Below the pieces are notes generated by a model, which was given only the letters and a program-made list of their open reading frames with translations, ran no database searches and was not told the DNA's origin. A stretch of DNA of 64,000 nucleotides from an uncultured Rhizobiaceae group bacterium (GTDB lineage: Bacteria; Pseudomonadota; Alphaproteobacteria; Rhizobiales; Rhizobiaceae), in assembly GCA_937930635.1 (NCBI GenBank), contig CALHCF010000013.1, forward strand, positions 1 through 64,000. The letters run 5' to 3'. Of this stretch, positions 27,101 to 34,874 are shown piece after piece (positions within the stretch are counted from its first letter, which is position 1; every line of letters starts with the position of its first letter). The position numbers and the translations under genes were made by a program.

Positions 27101-27795
27101 GCTGGAATGCAAAAGCCGAAGTGCGGGTCGAAGACTCCGAAGATGACACACAAGATCGCAACTCGTTCTTCCTGAGCGGTGGCTTCCTGCACAAGGTGAA
27201 TCCGGATTGGCGCATGTTGAGCCATGTGGATGCTTTGATTTCCAGGTCAGATCAAAGTGATATTTTGGATGGCGATTATGTGGAGGCAAGTTTTGGTTTT
27301 GCATATCGTCCCGTCGACAATGACCGCTTCAACGCTCTGTTGAAATACACATTCCTCTATGACCTTCCAGGTTCCGATCAGGTTTCGGTCAATGGTTCCA
27401 CATTCAGTCCGGCCCAGCGCAGCCACATCTTTACGGCAGACGCTTCTTACGATTTGATTGAACGCCTGACGGTTGGTGGTAAATACGGTTTCCGCATAGG
27501 TGACGTTTCTGCCACGCGCGCAGATGTGGATTTCCAGCGTTCATCTGCCCATCTGGCTGTCCTGCGGGCAGATTTCCATGTCATCAAAAAGTGGGATCTG
27601 TTGCTGGAAGGGAGGGTGCTTGCCACTCCGTCTACGGACACGGTCGATTACGGTGCACTTGCAGCAGTTTACTATCATGCCGGCAAAAACCTAAAGGTCG
27701 GTGTGGGTTATAATTTCGGTAAATTCTCGGACGATCTGAGCGACGTCACCCATGACGATGGCGGTATTTTCTTCAACGTGATCGGAAAATTCTGA
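24193..27795 (+). CDS. Large outer-membrane beta-barrel protein, partner of the giant repeat protein
   Basis: This is a 1200-residue protein starting at ATG 24193, seven bases after GGGGAGG; an internal ATG at 24244 would still keep the signal peptide, which ends near ALAQS (about residue 50). The N-terminal about 330 residues are periplasmic beta-sandwich-like domains, one with RRGYEAGETVRFNATSNYPA. The remaining about 850 residues show the alternating pattern of amphipathic strands and aromatic girdles typical of a large barrel, with GDDSTTVEDAPTQGRFYVRL at the entry and a terminal phenylalanine (FFNVIGKF) as BAM signal. No TonB box or plug domain is evident, so it is not a classical TonB receptor. 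Four bases separate it from the giant gene, so the two are co-transcribed and probably act together at the cell surface. Confidence 0.75.
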   Translation: MAFSTKPRTSFTIWNKSMITPSKISKPFIGLILLSSAIVPVTLGSALAQSVVECTDAACDTPKTIAANPQDDLGFSISVDGEVVDGSDTLAAEQRRADVDLNEVDIQVKFDGLDVKPVLNVSTHDLRRGYEAGETVRFNATSNYPAWIASSEIRIFDNAAPNNNKPLAVVPVNRGGQSGWQMPGSGAEEYRYVLRVYDNKGRFDETESLSIFRASADLPKREVDGEIISAGNGEDRTAVRNIPVYGGAVTVYGRNIPEGFKVRAIGEDLPIDGDQQFVVQRILPPGDHRVAINVDDAKGDGLEFNRAIHIPANDWFYVGIADLTVGKRFGGGSLLSADGDYDDVYTKGRLAFYLKGKIKGKYLLTAAADTAEGDLDTLFSNLNRKDPRQLLRRIDPDEYYPVYGDDSTTVEDAPTQGRFYVRLERGDSHVMWGNYKTKITGSKFIRNERGLYGSHGVYKSETVTKHGDRKVEVEAYTAQPDTLPQRDIMRGTGGSAYFLTRQDITKGSERVSIETRDELTGQVTGRRFLQYGRDYTIDYVQGVIILKQPLSSTSSDGDLVRTGSLGDNSLNLVVQYEFTPALEDVEGHSYGGRAQAWIGNNVRIGVSGLKEETGDVDSRIVGADVRLRLGDNSYVEGEIAQSEGAGFGNSFSNNGGLTINNSASGGINGKKALAYSVKGQLDLSDFDPNKKGIISAYYERRNRGFTSLDYNDGIAQRIWGVLGTFEVDEHLKLKLKYEDFAAEDGRNRREGVVDIQRRIDEAWGVSVGVKYTDQANPTRTGDTGERADIAVQLDYTYDEDTSAYIFGQVTAYRDGGIRRNDRAGLGGTTKITEKLGVKGEVSYGTTGLGGLAAVTYDPTVDDHYYFGYRLDPDRATLGSTALYGSDRGAFVFGTKRRHNDDLSSFVENSYDVFGDKRSLNSTYGVIYTPDKHWTYSAGVEFGDVDDRRATDLSRTAISGSIGYKDKDGLSWNAKAEVRVEDSEDDTQDRNSFFLSGGFLHKVNPDWRMLSHVDALISRSDQSDILDGDYVEASFGFAYRPVDNDRFNALLKYTFLYDLPGSDQVSVNGSTFSPAQRSHIFTADASYDLIERLTVGGKYGFRIGDVSATRADVDFQRSSAHLAVLRADFHVIKKWDLLLEGRVLATPSTDTVDYGALAAVYYHAGKNLKVGVGYNFGKFSDDLSDVTHDDGGIFFNVIGKF

Positions 27796-27817
27796 CCGTA
27801 TAACCCAGGTCATGTTG

Positions 27818-27852
27818 CGGGGCATTCAAGTGTGAATAGCCCCGAGTTTCTT
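27818..27852 (+). terminator. Possible terminator of the giant-protein operon
   Basis: CGGGGC-ATTCA pairs with TGAAT-A-GCCCCG around a four-base loop, with one bulged A, followed by AGTTTCTT. It starts 23 bases after the stop of the barrel gene. The U-tract is weak. Confidence 0.5.
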
Positions 27853-27969
27853 GGACACCCTCGTTCTTGATTTTTTGCTGTACATGACGATCTCGTCACG
27901 GGTGGCACCGTATCAACTTGGCATCCTGCATTTCGTAAAGCATGGTCGGGCTGGTGAAGGGGATTCGTC

Positions 27970-29238
27970 ATGAACAATGTAGTCATTGCAGGCGGCGGTA
28001 TCGGTGGGCTGACCTTGGCCCTTACGTTGCATCAAATCGGTGTGCCCTGCCGCGTTATCGAAGCCTCACGCGAGATGAAGCCTTTGGGCGTAGGGATCAA
28101 CATTCAGCCCAATGCAGTGCGCGAGCTGTTTGATTTGGGAATTGACGCAGAGGCTTTAGACACTGTGGGTGTTCAGGCGCAGGAATGGGCGCTTGTGGGT
28201 CTCAATGGTAAGGAGATTTACGCGGAGCCACGCGGTCTGAAAGCAGGTTACCGTTGGCCGCAATATGCTGCGCATCGCGGCCAGTTGCATATGCTACTCT
28301 ACAACGAGGTCGTAACGCGTCTCGGTCCTGATACGGTTCGGCAAGGCACTCGTGTGACAGGCTATCATACAGTGCATGACGGCGTCGCAGTCACACTTAG
28401 TGACGGGGACACATTAGGTGCAAAGCTGCTGATTGGAGCCGACGGCATTCACTCTGCCGTACGCGAGCAGATGCACCCGAATCAGGCACCTATTCACTGG
28501 GGTGGCGCCGTGATGTGGCGCGGCACCGTACGGGCCGAACCTCTGCGCACCGGGTCTTCCTTCGTAGGTCTTGGAACGCATCAGCACCGCATGGTGATTT
28601 ATCCGATTTCCGCGCCGGACGACGATGGCTTGTCGCTCGTCAACTGGATTGGCGAAGTCACGATAGACCCGAGCGAAGGTTGGCAACACACCGGCTGGTT
28701 TCGCGAGGTGGCACAATCTGAATTTGCACGTCACTTTGAGAGTTTCACATACGATTGGCTGGACGTGCCGGATATGCTGCGCCAATCCGATTGTGCCTAT
28801 GAAAATCCAATGATTGATCGCGACCCGGTCGATACCTGGGTGGATGGCCCTGTTGCGCTGATGGGGGATGCGGCCCATGCGATGTATCCCACAGGCTCTA
28901 ACGGAGCGAGCCAGGCGATCGTTGATGCGCGCGTGCTTGGGGCGAAATTGATTGCGCATGGTATTACACCTTCCGCGTTGGCAGCTTACGATGCAGAGCT
29001 GTGCGGTCCGATCTCTAAAGTTGTTTTGCGCAATCGTGGAGCCGGCCCCTTTGGCCTGCTTAACCTGCTGGATGAACGTTGTGGCGGGGTGTTCGACGAT
29101 ATCGACGCCGTAATCCCGCAAGCCGAACGTGCGGAGTTTATGGCTCAATACAAATCTGCCGCAGGTTTCGCGATGGAACAACTCAATGGCGCACCCCCCA
29201 TCATTTCACCCGGTGAACGGATCAAAGAGGCAATATAA
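27970..29238 (+). CDS. FAD-dependent aromatic monooxygenase (PhzS/salicylate-hydroxylase-like)
   Basis: This is a 422-residue single-component flavoprotein hydroxylase. The N terminus has the FAD dinucleotide motif GGGIGGLTLALTLHQIG, followed by GVGINIQPNAVRELFDLGI, typical of the para-hydroxybenzoate hydroxylase fold and close to PhzS-like and salicylate-hydroxylase-like members. The second FAD motif is GDAAHAMYPTGSNGASQA near residue 300. The conserved GADGIHSAVR segment is present. Such enzymes use NAD(P)H and oxygen to hydroxylate aromatic rings in the cytoplasm; the substrate cannot be read from sequence. It is a single-gene unit, upstream of but not overlapping the formyl-CoA transferase unit. 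The start ATG follows AAGGGGATTC. Confidence 0.85.
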   Translation: MNNVVIAGGGIGGLTLALTLHQIGVPCRVIEASREMKPLGVGINIQPNAVRELFDLGIDAEALDTVGVQAQEWALVGLNGKEIYAEPRGLKAGYRWPQYAAHRGQLHMLLYNEVVTRLGPDTVRQGTRVTGYHTVHDGVAVTLSDGDTLGAKLLIGADGIHSAVREQMHPNQAPIHWGGAVMWRGTVRAEPLRTGSSFVGLGTHQHRMVIYPISAPDDDGLSLVNWIGEVTIDPSEGWQHTGWFREVAQSEFARHFESFTYDWLDVPDMLRQSDCAYENPMIDRDPVDTWVDGPVALMGDAAHAMYPTGSNGASQAIVDARVLGAKLIAHGITPSALAAYDAELCGPISKVVLRNRGAGPFGLLNLLDERCGGVFDDIDAVIPQAERAEFMAQYKSAAGFAMEQLNGAPPIISPGERIKEAI

Positions 29239-29336
29239 ACGCGCGTTGGAGACGCATGTTTCTGTTGTGAAATTGGAACTCTCTCTGCCTACAAATACCC
29301 CCTAACAGGCTCGGCCCTCGATTTTCATAACAGCAA

Positions 29337-29370
29337 TTGACGGCGCAGGTGTCGATTGTATGGTACACCA
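29337..29370 (+). promoter_or_regulatory. Candidate promoter and operator before the formyl-CoA transferase gene
   Basis: TTGACG (29337-29342) and TATGGT (29359-29364) are spaced 16 bases like a sigma-70 promoter. An imperfect inverted repeat TGGT-AC-ACCA (29361-29370) overlaps the -10 element and resembles GntR-family operators. No regulator gene lies nearby. The rest of the 316-base gap 29239-29554 shows nothing else besides a small reading frame at its end. Confidence 0.3.
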
Positions 29371-29495
29371 GATATCGCATATCAGAGCGCTCTGAACCTG
29401 TGTCAATAAGCCGGAAATTGTTGCCAATAGCCGTGAACTTCACTTTGAAGGATCACACTTACGATCTCCGTTTGGACGATAAGTACGGGGACGAA

Positions 29496-29558
29496 ATGAG
29501 TAACGAGGCAAACACCGCCGAAGCGTTGGAAATTATCAAGAAGAAGGCAGCACAATGA
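29496..29558 (+). CDS. Possible 20-residue leader peptide coupled to frc
   Basis: A small frame starts at ATG 29496, preceded by GGGGA, and ends at TGA 29558 so that ATGA (29555-29558) joins its stop to the start of the formyl-CoA transferase gene. The peptide is [20 protein letters not shown]. The same frame is open back to GTG/ATG-like codons at 29337. It may only be chance, but the exact ATGA junction is typical of translational coupling. Confidence 0.3.
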   Translation: MSNEANTAEALEIIKKKAAQ

Positions 29559-30829
29559 AGGCTCTCGAAGGCATCAAGGTTCTCGATTTCACCCACGTTC
29601 AGTCCGGTCCGACTTGTACGCAATTGCTGGCCTGGTTCGGGGCCGACGTCATCAAGGTTGAGCGGCCCGGCGTGGGCGATGCAACACGCAAACAGCTGGT
29701 CGATGTTCCGGGGGCGGATTCGCTCTATTTCACGATGCTGAACCACAACAAGAGATCCATTGAACTCAATTCCAAGAATGAAACCGGCAAGGAAGTGCTG
29801 ACCCGGTTGATCGAGGAATGCGATGTTCTGGTGGAAAATTTTGCCCCCGGTGCACTCGACCGGATGGGCTTTCCGTGGGAACGCATTCAGGAAATCAATC
29901 CGCGCATTATTATGGCCTCGATCAAGGGCTTTGGGCCGGGAAAATATGAAGACTGCAAGGTCTATGAAAACGTCGCTCAATGCGCGGGCGGCTCCGCATC
30001 CACAACCGGTTTTCTGGGCGGCCCACCGCTGGTGACCGGTGCGCAGATTGGAGATTCCGGCACCGGCCTGCATTTGTGCCTTGGTATCGTAACGGCGTTG
30101 TTCCAACGCGAAAAATCCGGGCGGGGTCAGAAAGTCTCCTGTGCCATGCAGGACGGTGTTCTCAATCTGGCTCGGGTAAAGCTGCGTGACCAGCAACGGC
30201 TGGAAGCCGGACCGCTAAAGGAATATTCGCAGTTTGGCGAAGGTGTCTCCTTTGGCGAGGCCACGCCGCGCGCAGGAAACGATTCCGGTGGCGGCCAGCC
30301 GGGACGTATTCTCAAGTGCAAAGGCTGGGAACAGGATCCCAACGCCTATACCTATTTCATCATTCAGGCTGCCGTTTGGGAGAAGGTTTGTGATGTGATC
30401 GGTAAGCCGGAATGGAAGACACAGGAAGGTTACGCCAAGCCGCCGGAGCGGCTCGACAAACTCAATGAGATTTTTGAGGCCATCGAGGAGTGGACCAAAA
30501 CCAAGACCAAGTTCGAGGTCATGGATATCTGCAATCCGCATGACATTCCGGTCGGCCCAATCCTATCGATGAAAGAAATCTCGGAAGATGAAGGCCTCTT
30601 TGCGACCGGCACGATGGTGAAGGTCGATCATCCTGAGCGCGGCGAATATCTCTCCGTCGGTTGCCCGATCAAACTATCGGACAGTGCTGTCGACGTCGAA
30701 CGGTCTCCGCTTCTAGGTGAACACACAAGGGAAGTTCTCACCGAAGTGCTCGGCTATTCTGGCGATGATCTTGAGCGGGTGATCGGCTCAGGGGCCGTTG
30801 GAGAGATCAAGGCGGAGGCCGCTGAATAA
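29555..30829 (+). CDS. frc: Formyl-CoA:oxalate CoA-transferase
   Basis: This is a 424-residue class III CoA-transferase. It moves CoA from formyl-CoA to oxalate to make oxalyl-CoA in cytosolic oxalate catabolism. The sequence is highly typical of Frc: [20 protein letters not shown] at the start, [33 protein letters not shown], the catalytic-Asp region [19 protein letters not shown] and the glycine loop [16 protein letters not shown]. The length is normal. Oxalyl-CoA decarboxylase (oxc), the usual neighbour, is not in this window. A possible leader peptide overlaps its start and a truncated formyltransferase frame overlaps its stop. Confidence 0.93.
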   Translation: MKALEGIKVLDFTHVQSGPTCTQLLAWFGADVIKVERPGVGDATRKQLVDVPGADSLYFTMLNHNKRSIELNSKNETGKEVLTRLIEECDVLVENFAPGALDRMGFPWERIQEINPRIIMASIKGFGPGKYEDCKVYENVAQCAGGSASTTGFLGGPPLVTGAQIGDSGTGLHLCLGIVTALFQREKSGRGQKVSCAMQDGVLNLARVKLRDQQRLEAGPLKEYSQFGEGVSFGEATPRAGNDSGGGQPGRILKCKGWEQDPNAYTYFIIQAAVWEKVCDVIGKPEWKTQEGYAKPPERLDKLNEIFEAIEEWTKTKTKFEVMDICNPHDIPVGPILSMKEISEDEGLFATGTMVKVDHPERGEYLSVGCPIKLSDSAVDVERSPLLGEHTREVLTEVLGYSGDDLERVIGSGAVGEIKAEAAE

Positions 30830-30921
30830 TGCGCTTGATTGTAATGGGTCAACAGGCTTTCGGCAAAGACGTCCTGGAAAAACTGATGGGGGGCGGGGAA
30901 GATATCAATGATGCCCGATGA
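30829..30921 (+). pseudogene. Truncated formyltransferase-like gene stub
   Basis: The ATG at 30829 overlaps the frc stop (TAATG). The 30-residue product, starting [20 protein letters not shown], matches the beginning of formyltetrahydrofolate-dependent formyltransferase/hydrolase proteins (methionyl-tRNA formyltransferase-like fold). The frame then hits TGA at 30919-30921, and nothing downstream continues the family. A formyltransferase-like partner next to formyl-CoA transferase would make metabolic sense, so this looks like the remnant of a former operon gene. Confidence 0.5.
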
Positions 30922-30971
30922 AAAACCCGATACTGTTTGATAGGGTTACAGTAGTTCTTTTGATCTGTGTA

Positions 30972-30999
30972 TTTGGCCTTACGCCCAAACGGTTTTTTT
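30972..30999 (+). terminator. Possible terminator after the frc unit
   Basis: TTTGGC and GCCCAAA form a short bulged stem with a small loop, followed by GG and seven T (30993-30999). The stem is weak, but the T-run is clear. Confidence 0.4.
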
Positions 31000-31058
31000 A
31001 AGTCAAAGGCTCAAATTCCTGCTCTCTTAGAAGGGTTGGGTATTTCGTTCCCATCAAT

Positions 31059-32591
31059 ATGAGGCGGCAGACATTGGTGAAGCTTGTTCTGGTTCTGGGC
31101 GACCAGCTGTCTTTGGCTCTCTCTGCATTGCAACAGGCGGACAGGGCACGCGATGTTGTCGTTATGGCCGAGGTTGCCGACGAGGCTTCTTACGTACCCC
31201 ACCACCCAAAGAGGATTGCATTTACATTTACCGCAATGCGGAAATTTGCCGGCAAGCTTCAGGCTCAGGGATGGAAGGTCGCCTACACCAGGCTCGATGA
31301 TCCACAAAATACCGGCTCTATATCCGGCGAGCTCATGCGGCGCGGTTCTGAATATGGTGCCGGGGCGGTCATTTCCACCCAGTCCGGTGAATGGCGGCTG
31401 ATACTCGCGCTGGGAGAGCTCCCCCTGGAGGTCGAACAACTGCGCGACACCCGGTTCATTGCCTCACATCAGGAATTTGAAAACTGGGCAAAGGGCCGCA
31501 AGGAACTCCGGATGGAATGGTTTTACCGCGACATGCGGCGCAAAACCGGCCTGTTGATGGATGGTGACAAACCGGCGGAAGGCAAATGGAATTTCGATCA
31601 CGACAACCGCAAGAAGGCACCTCAATCCATAGACTATGAGGGGCCGCTGCAATTCGCCCCGGATGAAGAAGTCCTGTCACTTGTTGAAGACCGGTTTGGC
31701 AAAAATTTTGGCAGCCTGCGCCCGTTTTGGTACGCAACGGACGCGGAGCAGGCTCAGGAACAACTGCGTCACTGGATCAGGCACGCGCTTCCCTTCTTTG
31801 GCGATTATCAGGATGCGATGCTGAACGACAATAAGTTCCTCTATCATTCCCTCATCAGTGTTTCGCTGAACGCGGGTCTGCTTGATCCGCTGGACGTGTG
31901 TAAACAGGTCGAGGATGCTTACCGGTCCGGTGACGTGCCGATCAACGCAGCAGAGGGGTTTATCCGTCAGATCATAGGGTGGCGCGAATACATGCGCGGC
32001 ATCTATTTTCTTGAAGGCCCTGATTACGTCTCAAGAAATGTTTTGCAGCATACGCGAAAGCTGCCCGGCTTCTTCTGGGGTGCGGACACGAAGATGAACT
32101 GCGTTTCCAAGACCGTGGCCCAAACACAATCCGATGCTTACGCCCATCATATTCAGCGCCTTATGGTCACCGGCAACTTTGCTCTGCTGGCAGGAATAGA
32201 TCCGGCTTATGTGCACGAATGGTATCTTGCGGTTTATGCAGATGCTTATGAATGGGTTGAGGCGCCCAATGTGATAGGCATGAGCCAGTGGGCAGACGGC
32301 GGTATCGTTGGTTCCAAACCCTATGTGTCAAGCGGTGCCTATATCGATCGCATGTCAGACTATTGCAAAAACTGTCGTTATAAAGTGAAGCAGAAAACCG
32401 GCGAAGAAGCCTGCCCTTTCAACGTGCTGTACTGGGATTTTCTGGACCGCCACAGAGACCGCTTCGCACCCAACCCGCGCATGAGCAATATGTATCGAAC
32501 CTGGGATCGTATGGATGAAGCCAAACGCACGACGGTCCTGTCCGATGCAAAGTCCTGGCTGAACAAGCTGGATGCGGGTGATGCCGTGTGA
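31059..32591 (+). CDS. Iron-sulfur bacterial cryptochrome/photolyase (PhrB-like, FeS-BCP)
   Basis: This is a 510-residue protein of the cryptochrome/photolyase superfamily, FeS-BCP branch, whose Agrobacterium member PhrB repairs (6-4) photoproducts. The N terminus LVLVLGDQLSLAL is the typical Rossmann start. The four [4Fe-4S] cysteines are readable at residues 348 (MNCVSKT), 436 and 439 (YCKNCRYK) and 452 (ACPFN), the same spacing as in PhrB. The FAD-binding part contains GWREYMRGIYFLEGPDY and HHIQRLMVTGNFALLAGIDP. It should be a blue-light-driven DNA repair enzyme with FAD and probably a ribolumazine antenna. It is a single-gene unit without a visible operon partner. Confidence 0.92.
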   Translation: MRRQTLVKLVLVLGDQLSLALSALQQADRARDVVVMAEVADEASYVPHHPKRIAFTFTAMRKFAGKLQAQGWKVAYTRLDDPQNTGSISGELMRRGSEYGAGAVISTQSGEWRLILALGELPLEVEQLRDTRFIASHQEFENWAKGRKELRMEWFYRDMRRKTGLLMDGDKPAEGKWNFDHDNRKKAPQSIDYEGPLQFAPDEEVLSLVEDRFGKNFGSLRPFWYATDAEQAQEQLRHWIRHALPFFGDYQDAMLNDNKFLYHSLISVSLNAGLLDPLDVCKQVEDAYRSGDVPINAAEGFIRQIIGWREYMRGIYFLEGPDYVSRNVLQHTRKLPGFFWGADTKMNCVSKTVAQTQSDAYAHHIQRLMVTGNFALLAGIDPAYVHEWYLAVYADAYEWVEAPNVIGMSQWADGGIVGSKPYVSSGAYIDRMSDYCKNCRYKVKQKTGEEACPFNVLYWDFLDRHRDRFAPNPRMSNMYRTWDRMDEAKRTTVLSDAKSWLNKLDAGDAV

Positions 32592-32737
32592 TCAGTGTTG
32601 CTGAACATCGCAGCAACTCGCAATCAAAGTTGGTTTGATATCGCCCTATGAGTGAGGGGGTTGAGTGTTCTGAACCTTTTGCCCGGCGGACAAGATATCC
32701 GATTTCATGGTCGTAAGCGTTTGGTCGGCCACCCGCT

Positions 32738-32788
32738 AAAAAACGCAGGCACCGGCTTCATCGTTCAGTTAACTGAAGCCGATGCCTG
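32738..32788 (-). terminator. Terminator of the carbonic anhydrase gene
   Basis: CAGGCA-GGCTTCA (32746 onward) pairs with TGAAGCC-TGCCTG (to 32788) around a loop. On the reverse strand the stem is followed by a T-run (the A-run 32738-32743), as expected just downstream of the carbonic anhydrase stop at 32811. Confidence 0.75.
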
Positions 32789-32810
32789 AATGTGTTGTCT
32801 AATTATTAGA

Positions 32811-33665
32811 CTATTCAATCGAGGAAAGCAGATCGGGATTGGTCACCAAATTCCGGACGCCATGTGCGTAGCCTTCGTCAAAGGTGTTGCTCTTCAACCA
32901 AGTCTCAAGACTTGAAATGCTGACCTTTGCAACCTTGGGGCGCACACTCCAGGTCACCTGGAACGGTGATCCTTTTTCATTGTATCCCGGGCCGGTTGTT
33001 GAACCATCATACTGGATGGCGGTTCCTGTGTTGGATGGGATGTTTATGGCCTGATGCAGCCCGTTCACCACCTCATGTTTTGTGAGATCGACGAAGTTCA
33101 GAGCGTTGTCATCATTCACGATCACATAGACCTGCGTTTCTACCCGCAATTGCGGGTTGCCGATTGAATCACTCAGACAGGCCCCTAAAGTCGGGCCAGG
33201 AGTCACCTGTGCTGTCGTATGGACATAGTGCACTTCAATCGTGTCGCCCGGTGCGAGGTCGCCATATTTTCCTGAACCCACCTTGTTGGCATAAGGAGCC
33301 TTTTCGGCATTGGTCAATGTCCCGGAATAGACAAACCCGGTGCCCGCGCCCTTGCCGTTTCCATTGCCTGCAAATTTTGTAAATTCACCGCCTTTATGTT
33401 CGGCGTTCTCGTGGAAATGAATGTTGCAGAGGTTCATCTCGCTGTAAGCTGGCGCAGAACCGAATGCACGGGCGTTTGCACCTGTTTTCGATTCAATATC
33501 GCGGGGTGATTGAGGTCCGAAACCGGCACCCTTGGTGCTCTTGGCCAAAGCGGCACGTTGATTGGCAATGTCTTCGTCAGTTGCCGCGTCGGCGGCGTAG
33601 GCAGCGCCGGACAGCAGCAAGAGCGCAGCGGACACGGTTGAAATTTGGGAGATCGATTTTCTCAT
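32811..33665 (-). CDS. Delta-class carbonic anhydrase, secreted
   Basis: This is a 284-residue periplasmic protein. A signal peptide ends near AAYAADA (about residue 25). The probable zinc ligands are the HxH...H set in LCNIHFHENAEHKGGEF (His83, His85, His90), the pattern of delta-class carbonic anhydrases first known from diatoms. Further family features are FAGNGNGKGAGTGF, VHYVHTTAQVTPGPTLGACL with a cysteine that may pair with Cys80, and NALNFVDL. It would interconvert CO2 and bicarbonate in the periplasm. It is monocistronic, with its own terminator. The 350 bases upstream hold its promoter and no other gene. Confidence 0.85.
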   Translation of the reverse strand: MRKSISQISTVSAALLLLSGAAYAADAATDEDIANQRAALAKSTKGAGFGPQSPRDIESKTGANARAFGSAPAYSEMNLCNIHFHENAEHKGGEFTKFAGNGNGKGAGTGFVYSGTLTNAEKAPYANKVGSGKYGDLAPGDTIEVHYVHTTAQVTPGPTLGACLSDSIGNPQLRVETQVYVIVNDDNALNFVDLTKHEVVNGLHQAINIPSNTGTAIQYDGSTTGPGYNEKGSPFQVTWSVRPKVAKVSISSLETWLKSNTFDEGYAHGVRNLVTNPDLLSSIE

Positions 33666-34015
33666 CTAATTGTATCGCTTTCAGTTTGTTGAAATGGTTT
33701 ACGGTGCCAATCACCGTGAAATATCACTTAGGAGGCAGATTCAACCGTTACAACTTGTGAATTTTGGAAGTTACACTGCGGCATTTGAACGCGCCACGGC
33801 ACATTATCAAAAACAACAATGGCCTCTGTGTGGAGAAGACTGGTTGGGAACAGAGTTTTTCATCGCAACGCGATATAGCCAACGGGTCTATACCATCATG
33901 GCCGCAACTCATTTGCCGTCATCATCACAAAGCGGATGGAATGAGCGCCAAATACTCCGTAAATCAAGACGCGAAGAGCGTTTCATAAAGTCTGGCAGTT
34001 CAGGAACCTGCTGCA
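33666..34015. other. Intergenic region between carbonic anhydrase and ohrR
   Basis: Open frames here are short and out of context. It should hold the promoter of the carbonic anhydrase gene (reverse) and the terminator region of ohrR (reverse). No clear hairpin or box was found. Confidence 0.5.
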
Positions 34016-34477
34016 TCAGGTCGGCAATATAGAGCCTTTCAGGGCATCGCGAAGCTGACGAACCAGGATATTAAGATCCCGGAGTTTTGGAGTCTCATAT
34101 CCACAAGTTGCTTGCAGCTCTTCGGCCACACAGCCTGCCTTTTTGCGAAGCCTTTGACCTTTCTTTGTCAATGCGATTGTAACCTGACGTTCGTCCTCTT
34201 TATTTCTGCGACGTTCTATCAGGCCTGAAGTTTCCATCCGCTTCAGCAAAGGTGTCATGGTGCTGGCTTCCAGATCAAGCTCTTTGGCCAGTTGGCCAAC
34301 CGGTCTTTCATCCTGGTGCCACAAAAGGTTGAGCGTCAGATATTGGGGATAGGTAATGCCAAGCTCGTCAAGAACAGGTTTGTAGGTTCTTTGAATAGCA
34401 AGATTGGCTGAATAGATCGCCAAGCACAAATGGTCATCCATTCCCGGAGGCACATCAAATTTTGGAAAACTGCTCAT
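34016..34477 (-). CDS. ohrR: MarR-family organic peroxide sensor OhrR
   Basis: This is a 153-residue winged-helix repressor. I choose ATG 34477 (MSSFPKFDVPPGMDDHLC) since the upstream 37 residues do not fit the family. The peroxide-sensing cysteine of OhrR proteins is present as Cys18 in DDHLCLAIYSANLAIQRTYK. The conserved core LGITYPQYLTLNLLWHQDERPV, the recognition helix region LDLEASTMTPLLKRMETSGL and the wing RRRNKEDERQVTIAL are clear. Oxidation of the cysteine by organic hydroperoxides releases it from DNA. It is divergent from ohr, and a perfect palindrome lies between them. Confidence 0.92.
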   Translation of the reverse strand: MSSFPKFDVPPGMDDHLCLAIYSANLAIQRTYKPVLDELGITYPQYLTLNLLWHQDERPVGQLAKELDLEASTMTPLLKRMETSGLIERRRNKEDERQVTIALTKKGQRLRKKAGCVAEELQATCGYETPKLRDLNILVRQLRDALKGSILPT

Positions 34478-34616
34478 CGTCCTGACCTGAGTACTGACCT
34501 GGGCCTTAATCGGGGCGTTGGCCTGATAGTTATCACGACAACTATATGGGACATTGGATGCGATGGGCAACGATGAGAATCGTTTCAATCACAAAAATGT
34601 TACTGCAATAATATTG

Positions 34617-34639
34617 ATCGCAATAATAATTATTGCGAT
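34617..34639. promoter_or_regulatory. Perfect palindrome between ohrR and ohr, candidate OhrR operator
   Basis: Eleven-base arms ATCGCAATAAT and ATTATTGCGAT flank a single A. A related half-site TGCAATAATATTG lies just before it (around 34603-34616). The AT-rich position between divergent ohrR and ohr fits an operator that controls both genes. Confidence 0.65.
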
Positions 34640-34874
34640 ATATAAAAAACGATGACGGAACCAAGCCCATTCAGGGTGTCTGTCCGTCTTAACCCTTCTG
34701 TCTATCGACGGTTTGACAAACTGGTGCAATCGCCAATCTGCTTTGAGCGTGTTTCTCCCCCAACACCCTAAGCTCTGCCCTGATGTCTGCCGTTGTAGTG
34801 CTGCGAAACCTGACTTGACCTCCCTCAAAAAGCAGGTTTCGCAGCCTCAAATTATGATCGCGAGAGAAATCCCA

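Noticed and set aside
24193-27795. TonB-dependent receptor
   Set aside because: I see a barrel-type C terminus but neither a TonB box nor a plug domain at the N terminus, so I describe it only as an outer-membrane barrel.
28414-29181. 255-residue reverse frame inside the FAD monooxygenase gene
   Set aside because: It is a shadow frame; the forward strand encodes a full flavoprotein with all motifs.
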